64,000 bases of DNA from Streptomyces sp. NBC_00523 (GTDB lineage: Bacteria > Actinomycetota > Actinomycetes > Streptomycetales > Streptomycetaceae), in assembly GCF_036346615.1 (NCBI RefSeq), contig NZ_CP107836.1, positions 3,224,001-3,288,000 of the forward strand. Direction: 5' to 3'. The translations under genes and the position numbers were made by a program. This document shows positions 31,275-40,297 of the stretch, piece by piece (within the stretch, counting starts at the first letter, position 1; every line of letters starts with the position of its first letter). A model generated the notes under the pieces. The model was not told the DNA's origin and did not search any database. It saw nothing but the letters and a program-made list of their open reading frames with translations.

Positions 31275-33158
31275 TCAGTCCGCGCGGGGCGGGGTGCTCG
31301 GGCCCTTCGGCGGGGCGGGCGGTTCCGATGAGCCGGTCGGGTCCGGGGTCGGGCTCGGGTCCGTCTCCGTCGGCGTGGGCGTGGGGTCCGGCGTCGGCGT
31401 GGACGGGTCCGGCGTGGGCGTCGGGTCCGGCGCACCGGCACTCGGCCTGGCCGGGCGCGGGTGGAGTCCGCGCGGCGTGGCGCCGGGGGTGGGCGCCTTG
31501 GCCCCGTAGCCGTGCAGCGCGACGACCGCGCCCGAGGGGGCGACGGTGAGGTGGGCGGTCCAGGGGCCCGCGGGCTGCCGCGCGTGGTCCACGAGGGCGC
31601 GGATCGTGACGCTGCCACCGGCCGGGAGCTTCCCGGAGGTACGGCTCAGGCTCACCCAGGACCGGTCGGTCGCGGCGGACCAGGAGACCGGTCCGGCCTG
31701 CGAGGCGCTGAGGGTGATCAGGGTCGCGGAGCCGGCGGTGCGGGTCCGCACGGTGAGCCGGCCCTCGCCGTGCGCGCCCGGGTCGCGGGAGGGGTCGGTG
31801 CCCTTGCTGATGATCTCCGCGGAGACCTCCGGCAGGGAGTCCTTGCCGGTGAAGCGGGAACCGTCCGGGCGGGCGTTCCCGGCGTTCTCGTAGGGGGCGT
31901 ACGGGGTCTCGGCGCCGCCGGTCTCCTTGTCGGCCGCGCTGACCGCCGGACCGTCGCGTCCCTCGCCGGTGAGGGGCGCGCCCCGGTAGGCGGACCACAG
32001 GGCGATGACCGGGGCGGCGACGACCGTGGCGACGACCGTCGTCGTCATGACCCGGGAGCGCAGCCGGTCGCGGCGCGCGGCGTGGTCCTTGGGGTCCATG
32101 GGGAAGCCGGTGCGGTCGAAGCGCGGTGTGGCGGACCGATTCTTCTGATGCTTCTGCGCGTGCAGCATGGCCACGTACGCGGACGGCCTCGGGGCCTCCA
32201 CGACCGGCAGCACGGCGGCCGGGGTCACCGTCTTCCCGGGCCACGGCCCGTCGGCCCCGGCGCGCTCGGCGGCGCGGCGGCAGCGCGGGCAGTCGTCCAC
32301 GTGCCGGACGAGCTCGCGGCGGAGGGTGGGCGAGAGCAGCGCGCGGTGGTCGCCGGTGAGCCGGCCGGCCGTGGGGCAGTTGCCCGTCTCCACGACGGCG
32401 AGGGCGGCCCGGGTGCGCTCGACCTCGCAGGCGGCGCCGGCCAGCAGCTCGCGGGCGGCCGTGCGGTCGAGGCCGAGGACGGCGGCGACGGCGCGCGGGG
32501 TCAGCCCGTGCCGGACGGCGAGCTCAAGGGCCTCGCGCTGCTCCGGCGTGGTGCCCGCGGCCTCGGGCCAGGCCAGCTGCGCCAGCTCCCGGCGGTGCGC
32601 CTCGGCGGCGGGGGCGCTCTCCGGTGCGGCGGGGCTCTGCGGCGGGGCGGGCGTGGGGGCGGAGGCGGGTGCGGCGGATACGGATGCGGATGCCGGTGCG
32701 GCGGCGTGCGGGGCGGGTGACGGCTGCTGCGCGGGGCGCGTCGCGCGGCGGGTGGGGCGGGCGGCCGCCGGGGCGTGGCGGTCCTCGTCGGGGGGCCTGC
32801 GGTGCGGGGGGCGGGCGGGGTCGGGGAGGCGGTGGGCGCGGCGGCCCCGCTTCTGCTCGGTGAGCCGGCGCAGACAGGTCCACCTGGCCAGCGCGTACAG
32901 CCAGGTTTTACGTTCCTCCTCGTCGGCCGGGCAGCGGGAGCCCTGCCGTTCGGCGAGGGCCAGGACGCCGCCCAGCGCCTCGGTGGCGGCCTCGTGGTCG
33001 CAGAGGACGGAGAGGCAGTAGGTGAAGAGGCCGTCGAGATGCGGCTCGTAACGGGCGGGCGGCTTCTTCGGGGCGGCGTGCGAGGAGTGGGGCGCGCGAT
33101 GCTGTCCCCGGTGCGCGCCGGGGGTGTTCGTCGGAGTCTCCAGCCTGCTGCTCGTCAC
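31275..33158 (-). CDS. Sigma-like/zinc-finger/BACON membrane fusion protein
   Basis: A 627-residue multidomain protein. Residues about 17-85 (LDGLFTYCLSVLCDHEAATEAL, RWTCLRRLTEQKRGR) look like ECF sigma region 2. After a Pro/Ala linker, about 200-260 (EQREALELAVRHGLTPRAVAAVLGLDRTAAREL) resembles region 4. Then RRELVRHVDDCPRCRRAAER resembles an anti-sigma zinc-finger (HxxxCxxC). One transmembrane helix (MTTTVVATVVAAPVIALWSA) leads to an extracytoplasmic part with a BACON-like beta domain (about 475-565, SWSAATDRSWVSLSRTSGKLP) and a Thr/Pro-rich tail. GTG 33158 is the chosen start; GTG 33185 is possible. Its function is unknown; domain assignments are mine by eye. Confidence 0.78.
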   Translation of the reverse strand: MTSSRLETPTNTPGAHRGQHRAPHSSHAAPKKPPARYEPHLDGLFTYCLSVLCDHEAATEALGGVLALAERQGSRCPADEEERKTWLYALARWTCLRRLTEQKRGRRAHRLPDPARPPHRRPPDEDRHAPAAARPTRRATRPAQQPSPAPHAAAPASASVSAAPASAPTPAPPQSPAAPESAPAAEAHRRELAQLAWPEAAGTTPEQREALELAVRHGLTPRAVAAVLGLDRTAARELLAGAACEVERTRAALAVVETGNCPTAGRLTGDHRALLSPTLRRELVRHVDDCPRCRRAAERAGADGPWPGKTVTPAAVLPVVEAPRPSAYVAMLHAQKHQKNRSATPRFDRTGFPMDPKDHAARRDRLRSRVMTTTVVATVVAAPVIALWSAYRGAPLTGEGRDGPAVSAADKETGGAETPYAPYENAGNARPDGSRFTGKDSLPEVSAEIISKGTDPSRDPGAHGEGRLTVRTRTAGSATLITLSASQAGPVSWSAATDRSWVSLSRTSGKLPAGGSVTIRALVDHARQPAGPWTAHLTVAPSGAVVALHGYGAKAPTPGATPRGLHPRPARPSAGAPDPTPTPDPSTPTPDPTPTPTETDPSPTPDPTGSSEPPAPPKGPSTPPRAD

Positions 33159-33292
33159 CTTGCGACCGTAGGCGCGGCGCCTCACCCGTTCGCGCCGCTT
33201 GAGTAGATTTAACCCTTACGGGTGAACGTATGGCGCGATAAGGGGCGGGCGTTCCCGACCGCGCTGTCAGACCCCACCGATACGGTGGCGCC

Positions 33293-34705
33293 ATGGCTGC
33301 CCGTACGAAATCCGCGAAGGACCGGCCGTCCTACCGCTGCACCGAATGCGGCTGGACCACCGCGAAGTGGCTCGGGCGCTGCCCCGAGTGCCAGGCGTGG
33401 GGGACGGTCGAGGAGTTCGGCGGCGCCCCCGCCGTCCGGACCACGGCCGCGGGGCGGGTCTCCACCGCCGCGCTGCCCATCGGCCAGGTGGACAGCCGGC
33501 AGGCCACCGCCCGGCCGACCGGGGTGAGCGAGCTGGACCGGGTGCTGGGCGGCGGTCTGGTGCCCGGGGCCGTCGTGCTGCTCGCCGGCGAACCGGGCGT
33601 CGGCAAGTCCACGCTGCTGCTGGACGTCGCGGCCAAGGCGGCGACCGACGAGCACCGCACGCTGTATGTGACGGGCGAGGAGTCCGCGTCCCAGGTCCGG
33701 ATGCGGGCCGACCGCATCCACGCGCTCAGCGACCACCTGTATCTGGCGGCGGAGACCGATCTGTCGGCGGTGCTCGCCCACCTCGACGCGGTGAAGCCCT
33801 CGCTGCTGATCCTGGACTCGGTGCAGACCGTGGCCTCGCCGGAGATCGAGGGCGCGCCGGGCGGGATGGCGCAGGTCCGCGAGGTGGCCGGGGCGCTGAT
33901 CCGGGCCTCCAAGGAGCGCGGGATGTCGACGCTGCTCGTGGGCCACGTCACCAAGGAGGGCGCGATCGCCGGGCCCCGGCTCCTGGAGCACCTGGTGGAC
34001 GTGGTGCTGTCGTTCGAGGGCGACCGCCATGCCCGGCTGCGCCTGGTGCGCGGGGTCAAGAACCGGTACGGGGCGACCGACGAGGTCGGCTGCTTCGAGC
34101 TGCACGACGAGGGGATCACCGGGCTCGCCGATCCGTCCGGCCTGTTCCTCACCCGGCGCGACGAGCCGGTGCCCGGCACCTGCCTGACCGTGACGCTGGA
34201 GGGGAAGCGGCCCCTGGTCGCGGAGGTGCAGGCGCTGACGGTGGACTCGCAGATCCCGTCCCCCCGGCGGACCACGTCGGGCCTGGAGACCTCCCGGGTT
34301 TCGATGATGCTCGCGGTCCTGGAGCAGCGCGGCCGGATCAGCTCGCTGGGCAAGCGGGACATCTACAGCGCGACGGTGGGCGGGGTGAAGCTGTCCGAGC
34401 CGGCCGCCGACCTGGCGATCGCGCTGGCGCTGGCGAGCGCGGCGAGCGACACACCGCTGCCGAAGAACCTGGTGGCGATCGGCGAGGTGGGGCTCGCGGG
34501 CGAGGTCAGACGGGTCACGGGGGTGCAGCGCCGGCTGTCCGAGGCGCATCGGCTGGGGTTCACGCACGCCCTGGTCCCGACCGATCCGGGCAAGGTCCCG
34601 GCCGGTATGAAGGTGACGGAAGTGGCCGACATGGGCGACGCGCTCAGGGCACTCCCGCGCCGGACCCGCGCACAGGCCCCCCGGGAGGACGACGCACGCC
34701 GGTAG
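33293..34705 (+). CDS. radA: DNA repair protein RadA
   Basis: The 470-residue RadA is a RecA-like ATPase that drives branch migration in recombinational repair. It has a four-cysteine zinc finger (Cys16, Cys19, Cys30, Cys33), Walker [10 protein letters not shown] (residues 99-107), the RadA-specific KNRYG motif in [13 protein letters not shown] (about 255), and a C-terminal Lon protease-like domain from about 300. The length fits the family. The ATG at 33293 is preceded by a modest upstream region only. disA follows 145 bases later in the same direction; RadA binds DisA in Bacillus. Confidence 0.97.
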   Translation: MAARTKSAKDRPSYRCTECGWTTAKWLGRCPECQAWGTVEEFGGAPAVRTTAAGRVSTAALPIGQVDSRQATARPTGVSELDRVLGGGLVPGAVVLLAGEPGVGKSTLLLDVAAKAATDEHRTLYVTGEESASQVRMRADRIHALSDHLYLAAETDLSAVLAHLDAVKPSLLILDSVQTVASPEIEGAPGGMAQVREVAGALIRASKERGMSTLLVGHVTKEGAIAGPRLLEHLVDVVLSFEGDRHARLRLVRGVKNRYGATDEVGCFELHDEGITGLADPSGLFLTRRDEPVPGTCLTVTLEGKRPLVAEVQALTVDSQIPSPRRTTSGLETSRVSMMLAVLEQRGRISSLGKRDIYSATVGGVKLSEPAADLAIALALASAASDTPLPKNLVAIGEVGLAGEVRRVTGVQRRLSEAHRLGFTHALVPTDPGKVPAGMKVTEVADMGDALRALPRRTRAQAPREDDARR

Positions 34706-34745
34706 ACTTTGCCCTGGTCTCGCCCGTCCGTACGAACGGTACGAG

Positions 34746-34779
34746 GGACCAGGGGGTGTGTCAGACACCCCCTGGGTCC
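34746..34779 (+). terminator. Hairpin between radA and disA
   Basis: Arms GGACCAGGGGGTGT (34746-34759) and ACACCCCCTGGGTCC (34765-34779) pair with a single bulged G around a short loop. It is followed by a few U residues only (TTCGATT). It is either a terminator after radA or an attenuator that lowers disA readthrough. Confidence 0.65.
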
Positions 34780-34850
34780 TTCGATTGGATTGGGCCTGCT
34801 CCGTAGCGACAGGCCACGAGGGCACCGCAACCTGTGACCGGAGGAGTGCA

Positions 34851-35975
34851 GTGGCAGCCAGCGACCGGGCAGCATCGCCCGGAAAGTCCGGCCAAACCAC
34901 GGGCAACGAGGCGCTGATGCGCGCCTCGTTGAGCGCCGTCGCGCCCGGAATGGCCCTGCGGGACGGCCTGGAGCGCATTCTCCGCGGCAACACCGGGGGT
35001 CTGATCGTGCTCGGCATGGACAAGACCGTCGAGTCGATGTGCACGGGCGGCTTCGTGCTGGACGTGGAGTTCACCGCGACCCGGCTGCGGGAGCTGGCCA
35101 AGCTGGACGGCGCCCTGATCCTCGACAAGGACATGACGAAGATCCTGCGCGCCGGGGTGCAGCTGGTCCCGGACGCGTCGATCCCCACCGAGGAGACCGG
35201 CACCCGGCACCGCACCGCGGACCGGGTCTCGAAGCAGTGCAATTTCCCGGTCGTCTCGGTCTCCCAGTCGATGCGCCTGATCGCGCTGTACGTGAACGGG
35301 GAGCGGCGGGTCCTGGAGGAGTCGGCGGCGATCCTGTCCCGCGCCAACCAGGCCCTCGCCACGCTGGAGCGGTACAAGCTGCGGCTGGACGAGGTCGCCG
35401 GGACGCTTTCCGCGCTGGAGATCGAGGACCTGGTGACCGTCCGGGACGTGACGGCGGTGGCCCAGCGCCTGGAGATGGTCCGCCGGATCGCGACGGAGAT
35501 CGCGGAGTACGTGGTGGAGCTCGGCACCGACGGGCGGCTGCTGTCGCTCCAGCTGGACGAGCTGATCGCGGGCGTGGAGCCGGAGCGCGAGCTGGTCGTG
35601 CGGGACTACGTGCCGGAGCCGACCGCGAAGCGTTCGCGCACGGTGGCGGAGGCGCTGACCGAGCTGGACTCGCTGACCCACACGGAGCTGCTCGAACTTC
35701 CGGTGGTGGCGCGGGCGCTGGGCTACAGCGGCTCGCCCGAGACGCTGGACTCGGCGGTGTCGCCGCGCGGTTTCCGGCTGCTGGCGAAGGTGCCGCGGCT
35801 GCCCGGCGCGATCATCGACCGGCTGGTGGAGCACTTCGGCGGTCTGCAGAAGCTGCTCGCGGCGAGCGTGGACGACCTCCAGACGGTCGACGGGGTCGGC
35901 GAGGCCCGGGCGCGCAGTGTGCGCGAGGGCCTGTCCCGGCTGGCCGAGTCGTCCATCCTCGAACGGTACGTGTAA
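34851..35975 (+). CDS. disA: DNA integrity scanning diadenylate cyclase DisA
   Basis: DisA makes cyclic di-AMP from two ATP and scans DNA for branched intermediates, stopping synthesis on binding. The 374-residue protein has the DAC domain with DGA at residues 86-88 and RHR at 119-121, a helical linker, and C-terminal helix-hairpin-helix motifs ([18 protein letters not shown], about 345). GTG 34851 follows GGAGGAG at 34840-34846 and gives the length known in S. coelicolor; the longer upstream frame is not supported. It likely shares a transcript or attenuator with radA. Confidence 0.96.
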   Translation: MAASDRAASPGKSGQTTGNEALMRASLSAVAPGMALRDGLERILRGNTGGLIVLGMDKTVESMCTGGFVLDVEFTATRLRELAKLDGALILDKDMTKILRAGVQLVPDASIPTEETGTRHRTADRVSKQCNFPVVSVSQSMRLIALYVNGERRVLEESAAILSRANQALATLERYKLRLDEVAGTLSALEIEDLVTVRDVTAVAQRLEMVRRIATEIAEYVVELGTDGRLLSLQLDELIAGVEPERELVVRDYVPEPTAKRSRTVAEALTELDSLTHTELLELPVVARALGYSGSPETLDSAVSPRGFRLLAKVPRLPGAIIDRLVEHFGGLQKLLAASVDDLQTVDGVGEARARSVREGLSRLAESSILERYV

Positions 35976-35997
35976 GCCCCCGGCACTCCCCCGGGGC
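35976..35997 (+). terminator. Weak hairpin after disA
   Basis: GCCCCCGG (35976-35983) can pair with CCGGGGC (35991-35997) with one bulge. It lies between the convergent disA and the membrane-protein gene ending at 36012, so it could serve both; no U-tract is present. Confidence 0.4.
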
Positions 35998-36011
35998 GCC
36001 CGCCCCCGCGC

Positions 36012-36860
36012 TCAGTCCTTCGCGAGGACGAACGAGGCGCGCTGCACGGGCTGGCCCGGCGCCTTGGCCTCCACGAGGTACGTGCCCGGCTTGGCCTTGC
36101 CCGCGGGCGGCGTCGCGCATTTGGGGGCGCTGCGGTCGCGGTCCCACTCCACGGTGTGCACGACGGTCTTCCCGGCGGGCACCTCGATCAGGACGGGCTT
36201 CGGATTGCGCGGGCAGTCCTTGGACGACCACACCTCGTCGTCGTCCCCGCCCGCCTCGGTGACGGTGACCACCGCGCTCTTCGGCCCGAAGTCGGCCTTG
36301 CAGGAGGTGGACGAGTTGTTCGTGACGAACAGCCGGAACTTCGGCTTCTCGTCGGGGGCGTAGCTGAGTTCGGTCTTCAGGCCGATCCGGATCGCGCCCG
36401 CGGCGCAGTCGGCGAGCGAGGAGCCGGCCGGGACCGGGCGCGCGGCCTGGGCTCCTTCACCCGTGCCGGAACCGGTGGAACCGGAAGCGGAACCCGAACC
36501 GGTGTCCTGGCCACCGCCGTTGGTGTCCGAGGAACCCGAGGAGCCGCCCGTACCGGCGGAGCCGCCGCCCGAACTGCCTTCCTCGTCACCGCTGCTGCCG
36601 CCGGAGCCGTCCGATCCGCCGCTCCCGCCGGGCTGTTCACTGATCGCGGGGCCGGAACCGGAGGGTCCGGGTGTGATCGATCCTGCGGGTCCCGAGCCGG
36701 GCGGTTTGGAGTCGTCGTGGTGATCCCCGCTGCCGCCACCGGAGGTGACGGCCCAGGCGATCAGCAGCGCGATCAGCACGACCAGGGCCGCCGCGACCGC
36801 CCTCCGTCGCCAGTAGATGCTGGAGGGTAGCGGACCGATCGGATTGCGCAGAGATCCCAC
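36012..36860 (-). CDS. Ser/Gly-rich membrane-anchored secreted-domain protein
   Basis: A 282-residue protein I do not recognise. A short cytoplasmic N-terminus (MGSLRNPIGPLPSSIYWRRR) precedes a single transmembrane helix (AVAAALVVLIALLIAWAVTS), then about 110 residues of low-complexity Ser/Gly/Pro, then a folded extracytoplasmic domain (about 165-280) with two Cys pairs (LADC, TSCKAD, KDCP, APKC) that probably form disulfides and beta-sheet segments (AVVTVTEAGG, KTVVHTVEWDRD). This resembles DUF4232-like cell-surface domains. GTG 36860 has TACAGT 7 bases upstream: probably leaderless. Confidence 0.75.
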   Translation of the reverse strand: MGSLRNPIGPLPSSIYWRRRAVAAALVVLIALLIAWAVTSGGGSGDHHDDSKPPGSGPAGSITPGPSGSGPAISEQPGGSGGSDGSGGSSGDEEGSSGGGSAGTGGSSGSSDTNGGGQDTGSGSASGSTGSGTGEGAQAARPVPAGSSLADCAAGAIRIGLKTELSYAPDEKPKFRLFVTNNSSTSCKADFGPKSAVVTVTEAGGDDDEVWSSKDCPRNPKPVLIEVPAGKTVVHTVEWDRDRSAPKCATPPAGKAKPGTYLVEAKAPGQPVQRASFVLAKD

Positions 36861-37111
36861 GGCCCAAACTGTACGAGAGATCCGGCCCAACTCCCGCCCC
36901 ACCCGCCGCCTTGATCCCCAAGTTTTGCGGATCATCATCCTGCGAGGGGCAGTTCGGGCACCGGAGGCGCGCGAGGTGACCATGTGCGACGAAACGTTTA
37001 CGCATGGTCAACACCTCCGACCAGGCAGAAAACGGCCCATCGGCCAGTTGCCGCAACGGCTCGCGGGGCGTGGGGCTCCAAGCGGAACGCCGTGTCAGGA
37101 TCGATGGTGCG
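36861..37111. other. Divergent intergenic region upstream of mutY
   Basis: About 250 bases between the membrane protein (minus) and mutY (plus). A -10-like TACAGT for the minus gene lies at about 36870. CAGGAT at 37097-37102 may be a -10 for mutY. I see no other clear site. Confidence 0.5.
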
Positions 37112-38014
37112 ATGACTGCCACGACTGCGACACAGACGCCCCCCGCCTCCCTCCACGCCCCCGTGATCGGTTGGTTCGACCAGCACGCCCGCGATCTGCC
37201 CTGGCGCCGCCCCGAAGCGGGCGCCTGGGGCGTGATGGTGAGCGAGTTCATGCTGCAGCAGACCCCCGTGAACCGGGTCCTCCCGGTGTACGAGCAGTGG
37301 CTCGCCCGCTGGCCGCGCCCCGCCGACCTCGCGGCCGAGCCGCCCGGTGAGGCGGTCCGCGCCTGGGGCCGCCTCGGCTACCCGCGCCGCGCGCTGCGCC
37401 TGCACGGGGCCGCCCAGGCGATAACGGAACGCCATGGCGGAGACGTACCGAGTGAGCACGCCCAGCTCCTCGCCCTGCCCGGCATCGGCGAGTACACGGC
37501 GGCGGCCGTGGCCTCGTTCGCGTACCGGCAGCGTCACGCCGTCCTCGACACCAACGTCCGCCGGGTCTTCGCACGGGCCGCGACCGGCATCCAGTACCCG
37601 CCGAACGCGACGACCGCCGCCGAGCGCAGGCTCGCCCGGGAGCTGCTGCCCGACGAGGACGAGCGGGCGGCCCGCTGGGCGGCGGCCACGATGGAGCTGG
37701 GCGCCCTCGTCTGCACCGCGAAGAACGAGGACTGCTCGCGCTGCCCGATCGCGGAGCAGTGCGCCTGGCGGCTGGCCGGGAAGCCCGCGCACCAGGGGCC
37801 GCCGCGCCGGGGCCAGACCTACGCCGGCACGGACCGGCAGGTGCGCGGCAGGCTCCTCGCCGTGCTGCGCGACGCGGTCGGCCCGGTGCCGCAGGCGGCG
37901 CTCGACGCGGTGTGGGACGAGCCGGTGCAGCGCGCCCGCTCGCTGGACGGGTTGGTGGCCGACGGCCTGGTCGAGCCGCTGGCCGACGGCCGCTACCGGC
38001 TGCCGCTGACCTGA
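37112..38014 (+). CDS. mutY: A/G-specific adenine DNA glycosylase
   Basis: MutY removes adenine mispaired with 8-oxoguanine. The 300-residue protein has the helix-hairpin-helix segment LPGIGEYTAAAVASFA with the downstream catalytic Asp (VLDTNVRRVFAR), the active-site Glu in VMVSEFMLQQTPVNR, and a [4Fe-4S] loop CTAKNEDCSRCPIAEQC (Cys-X6-Cys-X2-Cys-X5-Cys). The C-terminal MutT-like domain of E. coli MutY is replaced by a short tail (QVRGRLLAVLRDAVG onwards), as in other actinobacterial MutY proteins. It is oriented toward the sigE operon. Confidence 0.95.
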   Translation: MTATTATQTPPASLHAPVIGWFDQHARDLPWRRPEAGAWGVMVSEFMLQQTPVNRVLPVYEQWLARWPRPADLAAEPPGEAVRAWGRLGYPRRALRLHGAAQAITERHGGDVPSEHAQLLALPGIGEYTAAAVASFAYRQRHAVLDTNVRRVFARAATGIQYPPNATTAAERRLARELLPDEDERAARWAAATMELGALVCTAKNEDCSRCPIAEQCAWRLAGKPAHQGPPRRGQTYAGTDRQVRGRLLAVLRDAVGPVPQAALDAVWDEPVQRARSLDGLVADGLVEPLADGRYRLPLT

Positions 38015-38320
38015 GCGACCGGGCCGTCCCACCCGCGTAACAGCGGTCGCCCGCCTTCGTAACAACGGCGGACAGGGCCTGTCCGCCCCGTGACACTGAC
38101 GGGGTGGGCGGGCCCTTCGCGCGTCCGGCGCGGGATCGTTTGTCCGGTCTCCTCCCCGCGCTGTTACACAACCGATGGACAGCCGTGCGCCCGCGTACGG
38201 CTGCCCCGCACAGCCTCGTGACAACCGCTCCGTAGCGTCTGCGACGTCAGCCGGAACGACCACCGGCGGACAGCGGTACGGAGCGGTCCACGGGGATCCA
38301 CGGGGATGGAGGCGGTTGTG
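38015..38320 (+). promoter_or_regulatory. sigE operon promoter region with direct repeats
   Basis: No gene occupies this 306-base gap. CGTAACAGCGG (38036-38046) and CGTAACAACGG (38058-38068) are near-identical direct repeats exactly 22 bases apart, two helical turns, as expected for an OmpR-type regulator such as CseB. A related CGTGACAACCG occurs at 38217-38227, just upstream of TAGCGT (38233-38238), a possible -10. The sigE promoter is known in S. coelicolor to need CseB. The binding assignment is inference. Confidence 0.5.
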
Positions 38321-38869
38321 ATGGCGCAGGGCGAGGTGCTCGGCTTTGAAGAGTACGTACGGACCCGGCAGGAGGCGCTGCTGCGCAGTGCGCGCCGGCT
38401 CGTCCCGGACCCGGTGGACGCGCAGGACCTGCTCCAGACCGCGCTGGCCCGGACCTACGGCCGCTGGGACCGCATCGAGGACAAGTCCCTCGCCGACGCC
38501 TATCTGCGCCGCGTCATGATCAACACGCGCACCGAGTGGTGGCGGGCCCGCAAGCTGGACGAGGTGCCCACCGAGCAGCTGCCCGACGCCAGCATCGAGG
38601 ACGGCACCGAGCAGCGCGCCGACCGCGCCCTGCTGATGGACATCCTGGGGGTGCTCGCTCCCAAGCAGCGCAGTGTCGTCGTCCTGCGACACTGGGAGCA
38701 GATGAGCACGGAGGAGACGGCCGCGGCGCTCGGCATGTCGGCCGGTACGGTGAAGAGCACGCTGCACCGTGCGCTGGCACGACTGCGCCAGGAGCTGGAG
38801 AACAGGGAAGCGGCGAGCCGGGAGGCCCGGCTCGCCGAGAAGCGGGGGCGGGAGCGGTGCGCGGCCTGA
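38321..38869 (+). CDS. sigE: ECF sigma factor SigE (cell-envelope stress)
   Basis: SigE directs transcription of cell-wall maintenance genes in response to envelope damage. The 182-residue protein has region 2 (FEEYVRTRQEALLRSARRL, DAQDLLQTALARTYGRW; about residues 8-75) and region 4 (LAPKQRSVVVLRHWEQMSTEETAAALGMSAGTVKSTLHRAL; about 108-150). I chose the ATG at 38321, 8 bases after GGAGG at 38308-38312; an ATG at 38306 overlaps that site. It closely matches the S. coelicolor protein. It has no dedicated anti-sigma and is controlled by CseBC. Confidence 0.96.
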   Translation: MAQGEVLGFEEYVRTRQEALLRSARRLVPDPVDAQDLLQTALARTYGRWDRIEDKSLADAYLRRVMINTRTEWWRARKLDEVPTEQLPDASIEDGTEQRADRALLMDILGVLAPKQRSVVVLRHWEQMSTEETAAALGMSAGTVKSTLHRALARLRQELENREAASREARLAEKRGRERCAA

Positions 38870-39582
38870 CAGGCAGCGGTGACGACGACACGGTCATCGG
38901 CACGACGGGCGGGGGACGGGCGGGCGCCGGGAGGCGCCTGCTGACCGGCTGGGCGGCGAGCAGCGCGGCACTGGCCGGCCTCGCCGCCTTCGGGCTGTTC
39001 GCCGTCAGCTGCTCCACCGGTGGCACGGGCACCCGGGACGAGGGCCCGGCGGGCGCCGAACCGGTCGTCCAGGTCACCCCGAGCACGACGGCCGCCGCCA
39101 CGGCGAAGCCCGCGCCCCGGGTGGACGCCGTGGCGCTGCTGAAGGCGGACCCGAAGGTGAGCGGGCGGGTCCGGATGGACCTGAAGGCGTGCAGCGGCGA
39201 CGAGTATCCGGTGGACACCTCGTACGGCAGGATCACCGGCGGCCCGTCCGCCGACGTCGTGGTGAACGTGATGACCTGCGGCGATTCGGTGGGGGTCGGC
39301 ACCTATGTGTACCGGCCGCGCACCGACGGCACGTACGAGAACGTCTTCGCCGTCGAGCAGCCCGCCGTCTACGGCACCATCGACCGGGGCGACCTGGTCG
39401 TGACGACCCAGGTGTACGAGAAGAAGGACTCGGTGGCCTATCCCTCGGGCGACGAGGTGATCACGTACCACTGGGCGAGCGGCCGGTTCAACGAGGAGGA
39501 CCGGGTGCGCAACGACTTCAACCGAGCCGTGGGCGCGGGCGACGGGGACCTTCCCGAGCCCTCGGAACCGCCCAGGAACTGA
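38857..39582 (+). CDS. cseA: Lipoprotein CseA, negative modulator of sigE
   Basis: A 241-residue lipoprotein that damps the CseC response in the known system. The N-terminus has a charged stretch, a hydrophobic segment (WAASSAALAGLAAFGLFA) and a lipobox AVSC with the acylated cysteine near residue 52. A Thr/Ala-rich linker and a beta-rich domain (VSGRVRMDLKACSGDEYPVDTSYG onwards) follow. The GTG start at 38857 overlaps the sigE 3' end by 13 bases, with GGGAG close upstream. A longer reading frame starting inside sigE is not credible. Confidence 0.9.
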   Translation: MRGLTGSGDDDTVIGTTGGGRAGAGRRLLTGWAASSAALAGLAAFGLFAVSCSTGGTGTRDEGPAGAEPVVQVTPSTTAAATAKPAPRVDAVALLKADPKVSGRVRMDLKACSGDEYPVDTSYGRITGGPSADVVVNVMTCGDSVGVGTYVYRPRTDGTYENVFAVEQPAVYGTIDRGDLVVTTQVYEKKDSVAYPSGDEVITYHWASGRFNEEDRVRNDFNRAVGAGDGDLPEPSEPPRN

Positions 39583-39592
39583 GAGCTTTCCG

Positions 39593-40297
39593 ATGGCCGA
39601 GACCCATGTGCTGTTCGTCGAGGACGACGACGTCATCCGCGAGGCCACCCAGCTCGCGCTGGAGCGGGACGGCTTCGCGGTCACCGCGGTGCCCGACGGG
39701 CTGGCCGGCCTCGAAGCGTTCCGGGCCGACCGGCCCGACATCGCGCTGCTCGACGTCATGGTCCCCGGTCTGGACGGCGTCAGCCTGTGCCGCCGCATCC
39801 GGGACGAGTCGACGGTCCCCGTGATCATGCTGTCGGCGCGGGCCGACTCGATCGACGTGGTCCTCGGCCTGGAGGCCGGCGCGGACGACTACGTCACCAA
39901 GCCCTTCGACGGGGCGGTCCTGGTGGCCCGGATCAGGGCGGTGCTGCGCCGCTTCGGCCATGCGTCGGGCGGCAGGGCCGGGGGCGGACAGCCGGAGCCG
40001 GAGGCCGTCGGCGGGGTGCTGGTCTTCGGGGACCTGGAGGTCGACACCGAGGGCATGGAGGTCCGCAGGGGCGGTGCGCAGGTGGGGCTGACCCCGACCG
40101 AGATGCGGCTGCTGCTGGAATTCTCCTCGGCGCCCGGCACCGTGCTCTCCCGCGACAAGCTGCTCGAACGGGTCTGGGACTACGGCTGGGGCGGGGACAC
40201 CCGGGTCGTCGACGTCCATGTGCAGCGGCTGCGCACGAAGATCGGCCAGGACCGGATCGAGACGGTCCGCGGCTTCGGCTACAAGCTCCGGGCATGA
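39593..40297 (+). CDS. cseB: Response regulator CseB
   Basis: CseB is the OmpR-family activator of sigE. The 234-residue protein has a receiver domain with acidic residues EDDD at 10-13, phosphorylation site Asp54 (ALLDVMVPGLDG), Ser81 and Lys103 (VTKPFDG), then a winged-helix output domain (about 135-232; LTPTEMRLLLEF, DTRVVDVHVQRLRTKIG, VRGFGYKL). The gene begins 10 bases after cseA and its stop overlaps the cseC start (ATGA). Confidence 0.96.
   Translation: MAETHVLFVEDDDVIREATQLALERDGFAVTAVPDGLAGLEAFRADRPDIALLDVMVPGLDGVSLCRRIRDESTVPVIMLSARADSIDVVLGLEAGADDYVTKPFDGAVLVARIRAVLRRFGHASGGRAGGGQPEPEAVGGVLVFGDLEVDTEGMEVRRGGAQVGLTPTEMRLLLEFSSAPGTVLSRDKLLERVWDYGWGGDTRVVDVHVQRLRTKIGQDRIETVRGFGYKLRA

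Noticed and set aside
33209..35527. Long antisense frame across radA and disA
   Set aside because: It covers two well-supported genes and has no independent start signal.
38306..38320. Upstream ATG for sigE
   Set aside because: It overlaps the GGAGG ribosome-binding site of the ATG at 38321.
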